Shown: positions 57,496 to 64,000 of the stretch, piece after piece
Layout of the letters: each line of letters opens with the position of its first letter
Numbering within the stretch: position 1 is the stretch's first letter
Assembly: GCF_027587375.1 (NCBI RefSeq)
Contig: NZ_JAMXIC010000016.1
Coordinates: 58,091-122,090 of the forward strand
Length of the DNA: 64,000 nt
Source: Arthrobacter sp. B2a2-09
GTDB taxonomy: Bacteria; Actinomycetota; Actinomycetes; Actinomycetales; Micrococcaceae
Direction of reading: 5' to 3'
The notes under the pieces: model-generated
Told to the model about the DNA's origin: nothing
Database searches by the model: none
What the model saw: the letters and a program-made list of their open reading frames with translations, nothing else
Made by a program: the position numbers and the translations under genes

Positions 57496-57591
57496 CTCAG
57501 GCGCGCGCCGGCTCAGGCGCGCGCCGGCTCAGGCGCGCGCCGGCTCAGGCGTGCGCCGGCTCAGGCGTGCGCCGGTTCAGGCGCGCGCTTC
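57496..57591. repeat. 16-bp tandem repeat between MFS gene and murB
   Basis: Five full copies and one partial copy of CTCAGGCGCGCGCCGG (two copies with one T). On the minus strand the right part encodes the last residues of the MFS protein (RAPEPAHA) and its stop. The rest lies in the 130 bases before murB. GC-rich and nearly palindromic units. Confidence 0.92.
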
Positions 57592-58883
57592 CGCGAAACG
57601 GGCGCCAGGAAGAAGCTCGCGACGAGCAGGACCAGGACGGCGAGCAAGGAATGCAGGATGCCGAAGTGCTCCGCCAGCAAGCCCAAGAGTGGCGGACCGC
57701 AAAGGAAAGCCCCATAGCCGATCGTGGAGACGACCGAAACCCGGGCCGCGGCGTGCGCTGGATCGTCCGCGGCGGCGGACATGCCCACCGGGAACCCCAA
57801 AGAGGCACCCAGTCCCCAGATGGCCAGGGCCGCGAAGGCGAGCCACGGCACCGGTGCGAAGACAAAGAGTGCCAGCCCCACCACGGCCGTAGCCGAACAC
57901 CAACGCATCACGGGCACGCGGCCGAAGCGGTCCAGGACCACCGTCCCGGCAAAGCGGCCCACAGTCATGAACGTCACGAAGATCCCATAGCCGATGGCTC
58001 CGGCAGCGTCGGATTGACCGTGGCCATCCGCCAACGCCAAGGCCACCCAGTCCCCCGCCGCGCCCTCAGCCAGGGCGAGCCCAAGGACGAGCAATCCAAG
58101 CAGGAGGGTCCGGCTTTCGCGCCATGCCCGGGCCACCATGCGCTTGCTGTCCAATGGTTCGGCCGGTCCCTGCTGGCCCGGCTGGATGATGGTCAAGGGG
58201 CCGGTTGAAGGATCTTCGAAGGTGTCCGGCTTTTCGGGCTTGAAGGCCTTGGCGGTACCTCGTGCGGTGGAATGGCGGGTGGCGTCCGCACGGAACCAGG
58301 CAGCAGCAGTCACCACCGAGACGGCGACCACCAGGCCGGCCGCAGCGAGATGCCAGAAGACCGGCAGTCCTGCGGCGGCGGCCCAAGCGCCGAGCCCTGC
58401 GCCCGCAACGGTGCCCAGGCTGAAGGATCCGTGGAGACGCGGCATGATGTGCCGTTCAAGGGCGCGTTCCAGTGACGCTCCCTCTACATTGGATGCCGTG
58501 TTCCAGCTGGCTGTGCCGAGGCCGATCACCATGAGTCCAAGCGCCACCACCACTGGGTTTGCCAGCACAGACGTGCCAAAACCGGCGACCGCCAGGCCTA
58601 GGCCCACCATGGCGCCGCCGATCCGCGTGGTCAGCCGTGATCCGAGCCGGATCACGATCACCCCTGATGCAGACACGGAGAGGAACGATGCCACGGTCAT
58701 GCACATCAGCAGGAGGCCTACCGTGCCCGGCGTCAGGTTCAGGCCATCGCGGATCGCGGGCAACCGGGAGACCCACGACGAGAAGGCCAGGCCGCTGGCA
58801 CCGTACGCGGCCACCACAGCATTGCGCCACCGCGACAATTCGGCCGCGGTGGCGCGAGGTGCTGATTGTTGCAGCTGGCTCAA
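57561..58883 (-). CDS. MFS transporter (TTG start)
   Basis: A 440-residue, 12-helix major facilitator. It starts at a TTG that overlaps the MaoC stop (TTGA), so the two are coupled. The first helices (AVVAAYGASGLAFSSWVSRLP, in parts) and the central Pro/Glu-rich loop (about 210-245) between the two halves are typical. The C-terminal end is encoded by the 16-bp repeat. The substrate is unknown. Confidence 0.87.
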   Translation of the reverse strand: MSQLQQSAPRATAAELSRWRNAVVAAYGASGLAFSSWVSRLPAIRDGLNLTPGTVGLLLMCMTVASFLSVSASGVIVIRLGSRLTTRIGGAMVGLGLAVAGFGTSVLANPVVVALGLMVIGLGTASWNTASNVEGASLERALERHIMPRLHGSFSLGTVAGAGLGAWAAAAGLPVFWHLAAAGLVVAVSVVTAAAWFRADATRHSTARGTAKAFKPEKPDTFEDPSTGPLTIIQPGQQGPAEPLDSKRMVARAWRESRTLLLGLLVLGLALAEGAAGDWVALALADGHGQSDAAGAIGYGIFVTFMTVGRFAGTVVLDRFGRVPVMRWCSATAVVGLALFVFAPVPWLAFAALAIWGLGASLGFPVGMSAAADDPAHAAARVSVVSTIGYGAFLCGPPLLGLLAEHFGILHSLLAVLVLLVASFFLAPVSRKRAPEPAHA

Positions 58884-59317
58884 GCGAGCTTCACAACGGC
58901 CTGGGACTTCATCAGGACCTTCTGGCCGGCAAAGGTGACGGTCAGGTCGATGCGCGCGGTGCGGGCTTCGGCGTCGAGCGCTCCCACCACTCCGGCAACC
59001 TCGATCACGGCGCCGGGCTCGCTGGTACCGGTGGTATCGGTGACCAGCACCGGTTTGGTGAAGCGCGTCTGGTAGTCGACGACGGCGGCGGGGTCGCCGG
59101 CCCAGTCGCTCACCAATTGCACGGCGGAGCCCATGGTGAACATACCGTGGGCGATGACTCCGGGAAGTTCGACGCCGGTGGCGAAGGATTCGTTCCAGTG
59201 GATCGGGTTGAAGTCGCCGGACGCGCCGGCGTACTTGACCAGGTCCTGGCGCGTGACCTCGATGCTGCGGGTGCCGATTTCCTGCCCGACGGCGAGTTCT
59301 TCAAGTTTCAAGCTCAT
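58880..59317 (-). CDS. MaoC-like dehydratase (HadB-like)
   Basis: A 145-residue hot-dog-fold protein with the MaoC signature: Asp in DFNPIHWN (about 35-42) and His in VIAHGMFTMG. It resembles the HadB subunit of the mycobacterial fatty-acid dehydratase. It follows the HadA-like gene by two bases, and the two likely form a heterodimer. Whether it acts on fatty-acid elongation in this organism is inferred. Confidence 0.86.
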   Translation of the reverse strand: MSLKLEELAVGQEIGTRSIEVTRQDLVKYAGASGDFNPIHWNESFATGVELPGVIAHGMFTMGSAVQLVSDWAGDPAAVVDYQTRFTKPVLVTDTTGTSEPGAVIEVAGVVGALDAEARTARIDLTVTFAGQKVLMKSQAVVKLA

Positions 59318-59319
59318 GG

Positions 59320-59769
59320 CTACTGTCCCTCTCCGCGGACCAGGATGGACGAGGTGGTGGTGGCGACGCGCTCGCCGTCTGCAGCGGTGATTTCCGAACG
59401 CGTGGTGATCATGGCCCCGCCGCCCATGGCGCGGACGCCGTCGACGTGCAGTTCGGCCCGCAACTGATCCCCGGCAACGATCGGGCGGTGGTGGGTGAAG
59501 CGCTGGTCGGCGTGCACCACGCGGCTGAAGTCAATCCCGGAATCGGGGTCCTCGATCAGCTGGGCATCGGCCCGCTGGGCGACAATGATGGCGAAGGTCG
59601 GCGGGGCGACGAGGTCGCTGTGGCCAAGCGCTTTGGCGGCTTCGACGTCGAAGTGTGCGGGGTGCGTGGCCTTCACGGCCCGGGCGAACTCACGGATCTT
59701 TTCGCGGCCGACGTCGTACACCTCTGAGGCAGGGTAGCTGCGGCCCTGCAAATCCGGGTTAATAGTCAT
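59320..59769 (-). CDS. MaoC N-terminal-type dehydratase (HadA-like)
   Basis: A 149-residue hot-dog-fold protein lacking the catalytic dyad; it begins MTINPDLQGRSYPASEVYDV and has HPAHFDVEAAKALGHSDLVAPPTFA (in parts), as in HadA. In the mycobacterial pair HadA is the substrate-binding subunit for HadB. It is the first of the pair and lies 55 bases after the monooxygenase gene. Confidence 0.86.
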   Translation of the reverse strand: MTINPDLQGRSYPASEVYDVGREKIREFARAVKATHPAHFDVEAAKALGHSDLVAPPTFAIIVAQRADAQLIEDPDSGIDFSRVVHADQRFTHHRPIVAGDQLRAELHVDGVRAMGGGAMITTRSEITAADGERVATTTSSILVRGEGQ

Positions 59770-59824
59770 GATCCAACCCTATCGGCCCGGGACGTGTCTC
59801 CGGATTAGTGTCGAAGCCTGGCCG

Positions 59825-61324
59825 CTACTCCGCGGTAGGCGGTCCGAACCACGTTGCGAGCGCGTCGGCAAGGCCCAGCTGTTTACGGTCGCCCACCCAG
59901 GCCACATATCCGTCGGGCCGAATCAACAGGGCGGTGGGAGGAGACACTGTGCCGAGTGCCGGAAGCTCCCAGGTACCGAGGTATGTGGCGTCGATCAACT
60001 GAACGCGGTCTGCCCACGGCGTGATGTCGATGCCGCCAGGCTCGCCAAGGTTGAGGAGCGCCGGCCGGGCATCGTGCAGCAGGCTGAAGACGCGCATCGG
60101 GCCGCCCGGGCTGACGAGGTCGAGATCGGGCATGCGGCGACCGAGCAGCGGATGCCCCTCGCCGACGTCGTAATGTACATCGAGGCCGGACTGCATCGCG
60201 GCGAAGCGCTTGCGCGGTTCCTCCATGCCGAGGAGCTCGGCAATGACCTCGCCCACGGCTTTCGTGCGCTCGTCCGGGCGGCGAAGCGCGACACTCGCCA
60301 TCGTGTTGCGCAGCACGCGGGCGGCGACCGGGTGGCGCTCGGCATGGTAGGTGTCGAGGAGGCTTTCCGGCGATGTCCGCTTGACCACCTGGGCCAGCTT
60401 CCAGCCCAGGTTCACTGCATCCTGCACACCGGTGTTGAGGCCCTGTCCGCCGTCGGGGGCATGCACGTGCGCGGCGTCGCCGGCGAGCAGGACTCGCCTG
60501 TCGCGGTAGCTCGCGGCCTGCCGGGTCATATCGGTGAATCTGGAGATCCAAATAGGACTGTGGACCCCGTAATCCGTCCCGCATACGGCGATGAGCGCCT
60601 CGCTCAGGTCATGAAGGGTAGGTTCGCTCGCGGGTCCGACGTGCTCTTCGGTCACCATGACCCCCACGGGCCCGCCGTCCGCGTAGACCACCTTGCCGTC
60701 GAGAATCTTGTAATCCAGCTTGCCGAAGGAGTGGATTCCGAAAGCATTGGGGTGGACGCCCAAGGGCGGCTGCTCGGCCATCTCGACCTGGGCGATCAGG
60801 GCGCTGGTGGTCGGATCCCAACCGGGGAACTCGATGCCGGCCGCCTTGCGGACCAGGCTGCGTCCGCCGTCGCACCCGACGAGGTATTCCGCGCGCAACG
60901 CCTCGCCGCCGGACAGCGCGACGTCCACGCCGGCGTCGTCCTGCACGAAACCGGTCACCTCGCGTCCGTAATAGATCGGCACCGCCAGCTCGGCGACCCA
61001 GCCGGCCAGTATGCGCTCGATGTGGTTCTGCCACAGCCCGAGCCCGTAGTTGTGCCGTGTGGGAAAGTCGCTGATGTCAAAACGGACGCCGGCGAACCCC
61101 GCGACCTGGGCTACCTGCCCCTCGGACAGGAACCGATCAGCGATTCCGCGCTGATCGAGGACCTCGATGGTGCGTGAGTGCAAACCGCCTGCACGTGAAC
61201 CGGCCAGATCCTGGTTTGCACGCCGCTCGACAATCGCGACGTCGACGCCCGCCAACGCCAGCTCGCCCGCCAACATCAGCCCTGTGGGGCCTCCTCCGGC
61301 GATCACCACCGCATGCTTGGTCAT
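59825..61324 (-). CDS. Class A FAD monooxygenase, Rox-like
   Basis: A 499-residue flavin monooxygenase: FAD motif VVIAGGGPTGLMLAGELALAG (in part, about 6-26), the DG motif EYLVGCDGGRS (about 146-156) and the second FAD motif VLLAGDAAHVHAPDGGQGLNTG (in parts, about 279-300). The overall sequence is like rifampicin monooxygenase Rox and TetX-type enzymes. ATG at 61324 with GGAG upstream is chosen over a GTG two codons earlier. The substrate is not known from sequence. Confidence 0.85.
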   Translation of the reverse strand: MTKHAVVIAGGGPTGLMLAGELALAGVDVAIVERRANQDLAGSRAGGLHSRTIEVLDQRGIADRFLSEGQVAQVAGFAGVRFDISDFPTRHNYGLGLWQNHIERILAGWVAELAVPIYYGREVTGFVQDDAGVDVALSGGEALRAEYLVGCDGGRSLVRKAAGIEFPGWDPTTSALIAQVEMAEQPPLGVHPNAFGIHSFGKLDYKILDGKVVYADGGPVGVMVTEEHVGPASEPTLHDLSEALIAVCGTDYGVHSPIWISRFTDMTRQAASYRDRRVLLAGDAAHVHAPDGGQGLNTGVQDAVNLGWKLAQVVKRTSPESLLDTYHAERHPVAARVLRNTMASVALRRPDERTKAVGEVIAELLGMEEPRKRFAAMQSGLDVHYDVGEGHPLLGRRMPDLDLVSPGGPMRVFSLLHDARPALLNLGEPGGIDITPWADRVQLIDATYLGTWELPALGTVSPPTALLIRPDGYVAWVGDRKQLGLADALATWFGPPTAE

Positions 61325-61341
61325 CGCCACACTCCGGCAGG

Positions 61342-61569
61342 CTACTTCTTCAAGCCCTTGCGGACCCGCTGTCCGCGGACCACCATGCCCACGACATGCA
61401 GGACCAGGCCGAGCCCGATCACGAACAAGGAGGTTACCGCGAGGCCTTGGTTATGGGAGATGTTGCCGATGATCGTGAGGATGATCCCGACGGCGATAAG
61501 CCCCATCGCGCCGAAAACCAGCGTCTTGTAGGTGGCAGAGGCCGTGGCCCAGAATTCGTTCAGCACCAC
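61342..61569 (-). CDS. Two-span membrane protein (DUF3188)
   Basis: A 75-residue protein with two hydrophobic segments (about 15-36 and 46-65), typical of DUF3188. Start is GTG at 61569 or the next GTG (61566). It is 17 bases before the monooxygenase gene and 18 bases after the DUF2797 gene, in one unit. Role unknown. Confidence 0.78.
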   Translation of the reverse strand: MVLNEFWATASATYKTLVFGAMGLIAVGIILTIIGNISHNQGLAVTSLFVIGLGLVLHVVGMVVRGQRVRKGLKK

Positions 61570-61587
61570 CCAAGTTTAGGGCACTTG

Positions 61588-62511
61588 TCAGAACAGTGAG
61601 TCCTGCAGGGCCGGAATCTCCGTCCGGTAGTTTCCGGATTCGATCCGTCGCCCCTTCAAGCGGCCCAGGTCCGCCACGAATTCACCGCTGTCTCCAGGCA
61701 GTGTTGCCAAGGCAATCCCTCCGGAGATGGACTCCACGGCCAGGCCGTGCTCACCGCCGTCGAACGCTGCGGGATACGCATGCCGACGTCCGGGACCACA
61801 CAGCGCATCCGCGAACGCGGGGCGGTTCCACTCTTCCTCCACAGTCGAGAACCCGCCCAGGGCTATGCCATCCAAGAGCTCCCGGATGCTCGCCGCAACT
61901 CGCTTGTTGATGGAGGAAAGCTCGACGTCGGGACGCGGCTCCAGCAGGGCCGCTGCCTTCGCGGAGGCGCGGACGAGCTGGACGATGCCGAGTTCGCTTG
62001 TCACGAGATCCTCCAGCAGGCGGACAATACGGCCGTCGTCGGCGTGCGCCACATAGGACGCGTGAACCGCACCCTGCTCCGCGAGCCGGTTCCACTTCCG
62101 CGGTGCCGAGGCCGTGCCGACCTTGGTGGCGCCGTTGGCGAACGTCGCCGCATACAGCCAATGAGGTTGCATCAGGTAGGCGCGCAGCCCTGGGGGCACG
62201 GCACCGCCCCGGTGGAAGTCGTGCATGAGCCGCGAATCTTCGCGCGCAAAGCAGCGGCCACATTGCTTTCCCCGTTCAGCGGGAGCGCTGTCGGGGCACG
62301 GGAAATGGGTGCGCTCACCCGGGCCGTGAATCTTGGTGTGGCCCAGGCACCAGAGGCCCTCCGCGACGCGGAAGCCCAGCGGAGCGCCTTGGACCAGCGG
62401 AACTGAACTGAGCCCACCGGAAGCCGACTGCAGCCGCAATGCCGGCAGCCCGGCGTCGGGGGCTGCGTCCCCGGGCGGCGGACCGTCCCAGGTGACGCCG
62501 TGGACCAGCAC
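61588..62511 (-). CDS. DUF2797 protein
   Basis: A 307-residue protein of the DUF2797 family, recognised by the CLGHTKIHGPGERTHFPC region, the CGRCFAREDSRLMHDFHR cysteine pair and the ATFANGATKVGTASAPRKWNRLAEQGA segment (in parts) like GIY-YIG folds. A zinc-binding role is likely for the Cys residues. The start is a GTG. Function unknown. Confidence 0.82.
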   Translation of the reverse strand: MLVHGVTWDGPPPGDAAPDAGLPALRLQSASGGLSSVPLVQGAPLGFRVAEGLWCLGHTKIHGPGERTHFPCPDSAPAERGKQCGRCFAREDSRLMHDFHRGGAVPPGLRAYLMQPHWLYAATFANGATKVGTASAPRKWNRLAEQGAVHASYVAHADDGRIVRLLEDLVTSELGIVQLVRASAKAAALLEPRPDVELSSINKRVAASIRELLDGIALGGFSTVEEEWNRPAFADALCGPGRRHAYPAAFDGGEHGLAVESISGGIALATLPGDSGEFVADLGRLKGRRIESGNYRTEIPALQDSLF

Positions 62512-62522
62512 CGAAGTTGCCC

Positions 62523-63386
62523 TTACAGGGAGGGTTGGACCCCGAAGGCCACGGCGAGCTTCATGATCTTTTCGGCGCGGCCCAGGCGCGGGAGGTCGGA
62601 GCCGTCGCGGATGACCCTGCCGTTGGCTTCGAAGTCGTTCATGAAGTCGGTTGCCCAGGCGACATCCGACGGTGTGGGGCTGATGACCTCGTTGATGACC
62701 GTGGTCTGGTCGATGGCCAGGCAGAGCTTGCCGGTCATGCCCATGGTCACCGTGATGCCGGTCTGCTCCCGCAGGATCGGGTGGTTGGTGCCGACGGTGG
62801 GGCCGTCGATGGGGCCCGGCAGGTTGCCCACGCGGCTGGCGACAACAAGCTTGGCACGCGGGTAGGCCATCGCCTCGGGCGTGGCGGCCATGCCGGTGTC
62901 CCGGCGGAAGTCGCCCGAACCGAAGGCCAGGCGGAAGGCACCCTGGGCGCGGGCGATGTGGTTGGCTTCCTCGATGCCGAGGGCCGACTCCACGAGGGCG
63001 ACCACCGGAGTCTTGCCGTCCATGCGGTGGAAGGATTCGGTGACCTGGTCCGCGGACTCGGTCTTGGCCAGCATGACGCCCAACAGGCCGGGCGTGCCAC
63101 GCAGACCGGCGAGGTCATCGGCCCAGAACGGGCTTGTGGCGTCGTTGATGCGGACCCAGGCCTGGCCGCCGGCCGTCAGCCAGTTGATGACATTGTCGCG
63201 GGCGATGTCCTTCTGGGACGGGTCCACAGCGTCTTCGATGTCAAGAATGATGGCGTCCGCGCGCGATGAGGCCGACTGGTCGAAAAGCTCCGTCTTCATG
63301 GCGTTCACGAGGAGCCAGGAGCGGGCGATGTCGGCGGGAATTCTGCGGGTGGACCGAATGGACTCGGCGGCGGTGCTAGACGTCAT
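62523..63386 (-). CDS. HpcH/HpaI (CitE-like) aldolase/lyase
   Basis: A 287-residue TIM-barrel protein of the CitE-like family. DIEDAVDPSQKD (about 48-60) is the metal-binding motif, and VVALVESALGIEEAN and GSGDFRRDTGM provide the second metal and substrate groups. CitE-like proteins act on CoA thioesters such as citramalyl-CoA or malyl-CoA. No CoA ligase is adjacent. It starts the minus-strand run. Confidence 0.88.
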   Translation of the reverse strand: MTSSTAAESIRSTRRIPADIARSWLLVNAMKTELFDQSASSRADAIILDIEDAVDPSQKDIARDNVINWLTAGGQAWVRINDATSPFWADDLAGLRGTPGLLGVMLAKTESADQVTESFHRMDGKTPVVALVESALGIEEANHIARAQGAFRLAFGSGDFRRDTGMAATPEAMAYPRAKLVVASRVGNLPGPIDGPTVGTNHPILREQTGITVTMGMTGKLCLAIDQTTVINEVISPTPSDVAWATDFMNDFEANGRVIRDGSDLPRLGRAEKIMKLAVAFGVQPSL

Positions 63387-63517
63387 GTATCTACCGTATC
63401 CGTCCTGCCGCCAGGAACGCTAAGAATAGGGCACCGGTGTGAGCATCAATACGAACAAAACGATTGTGACCACTCATTGGCACTCGGCCGGAGCCCGCTG
63501 CGGACGCTCGCCCGTGC

Positions 63518-64000
63518 CTAAGCTGGTTGGCGTAGTTCCGGTCGGTGGCGCCCGCGAAACAGGTCCCCGAAATAGTGTGCCGCCATGGCGGGTGGGTCTC
63601 CGTTCACGTGCGTTCCTGGCAGGGGCGGGGCCGTGGAACGGTAGGTATGTCCGGTGGGGGTGCGGATTTCTAAGACGTGCCGTCTCCCGACACCGGTTTT
63701 TGCTGCTCCGGGTCGTTGAGCTCCGGCTCGTGGAGCTCCGGTTCGGGCTGCCCAGCCGTTGAGTTCTTTGGTGTGGTTGCAGGCTTCGCACAAGCCGGCG
63801 CCGTTGGCCTGGCTGGTGGGTCCGCCGTCGTGCCAGGGGATGATGTGGTCGAAATGCCGGATGGGTGCGTCGCAGTACGGGGTGCGGCAAGTGTCGTCAC
63901 GGGCCTGGATGAAGCGCCGCAGCCCGGGCGGGTAGAGCCGCGCCCTCGAATCGGCGCCGACAAGGTCCCCGCTTCCCGGAGCGGTGTACAGGCGCCGGAG
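63518..64000 (-). CDS. DUF222/HNH endonuclease-family protein, 5' part off window
   Basis: Minus-strand frame open from the right edge to the stop at 63518, about 161 codons. It contains the HNH core: RRFIQARDDTCRTPYC then FDHIIPWHDGGPTSQANG and LCEACNHTKELNGWA, with paired Cys and the catalytic His. Such DUF222/HNH proteins (13E12-repeat type in mycobacteria) occur in many copies in Arthrobacter. The N-terminal DUF222 part lies beyond the window. Confidence 0.9.
   Translation of the reverse strand, partial: LRRLYTAPGSGDLVGADSRARLYPPGLRRFIQARDDTCRTPYCDAPIRHFDHIIPWHDGGPTSQANGAGLCEACNHTKELNGWAARTGAPRAGAQRPGAAKTGVGRRHVLEIRTPTGHTYRSTAPPLPGTHVNGDPPAMAAHYFGDLFRGRHRPELRQPA

Noticed and set aside
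57496..57591. CRISPR array
   Set aside because: The units are adjacent with no spacers, the repeat is only 16 bp, and no cas genes are near.
59825..61324. Assigning the monooxygenase as TetX or a specific rifampicin enzyme
   Set aside because: The class A fold is clear, but the substrate pocket cannot be read from sequence alone; kept as Rox-like only.

Overview
This window comes from a high-GC actinobacterium of the Micrococcaceae, most like Arthrobacter in the broad sense (Arthrobacter, Paenarthrobacter or Pseudarthrobacter). The evidence is the protein sequences themselves: an actinobacterial-style NusG, RpoB and RpoC, a mycothiol synthase, a GlnR nitrogen regulator with an atypical receiver domain, PspC-domain signalling proteins, and frequent GTG and TTG starts. 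The genus call is an inference from sequence memory, not from a search.

Positions 1-31876 hold the core transcription and translation genes, nearly all on the minus strand. Read in transcription order from the right they are tRNA-Trp, secE, nusG, rplK, rplA, two coupled GNAT acetyltransferases, rplJ, rplL, rpoB, rpoC, rpsL, rpsG, fusA, tuf, the S10 cluster (rpsJ to rpsQ) and the start of the spc cluster (rplN to rplR, which runs off the left edge). Hairpins follow tuf, rpoC, rplL, rplA and rpsQ, so the region is split into at least six transcription units. The rplJ leader contains a hairpin with a T6 run that looks like an L10-leader attenuator. Plus-strand insertions break the cluster: a GH1 beta-glucosidase between tuf and rpsJ, and a thiolase plus a YbaK-like deacylase between rplL and rpoB.

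Positions 32201-45323 are mixed. An aspartate-type aminotransferase is followed by an envelope-signalling cassette: a NarL-type regulator and a PspC-domain histidine kinase, divergent from two PspC proteins and a small membrane protein. Next come phosphofructokinase, a GNAT protein, a PadR-controlled DHA2-type exporter, an ankyrin protein coupled to a YgfZ-like protein, a flavodoxin-fold protein, a nitrobindin-like protein and a 37-residue membrane protein.

Positions 45340-56332 hold a membrane protein, glnR, mshD (mycothiol synthase), ppk1, a Nudix/histidine-phosphatase fusion, thyA-folA, asd, a winged-helix protein and small membrane proteins. Positions 56364-64000 are a minus-strand run: a fragment of a DUF222/HNH protein at the edge, a CitE-like lyase, DUF2797 and DUF3188 proteins, a Rox-like flavin monooxygenase, a MaoC pair, an MFS transporter and murB.

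The least explained material is non-coding. Long, nearly perfect inverted repeats sit at gene ends. Two related ones bracket asd exactly. There is a cluster of a 15-bp word after aspC, and a 16-bp tandem repeat between the MFS gene and murB. I saw no insertion sequence, prophage, CRISPR array, rRNA gene or replication origin.
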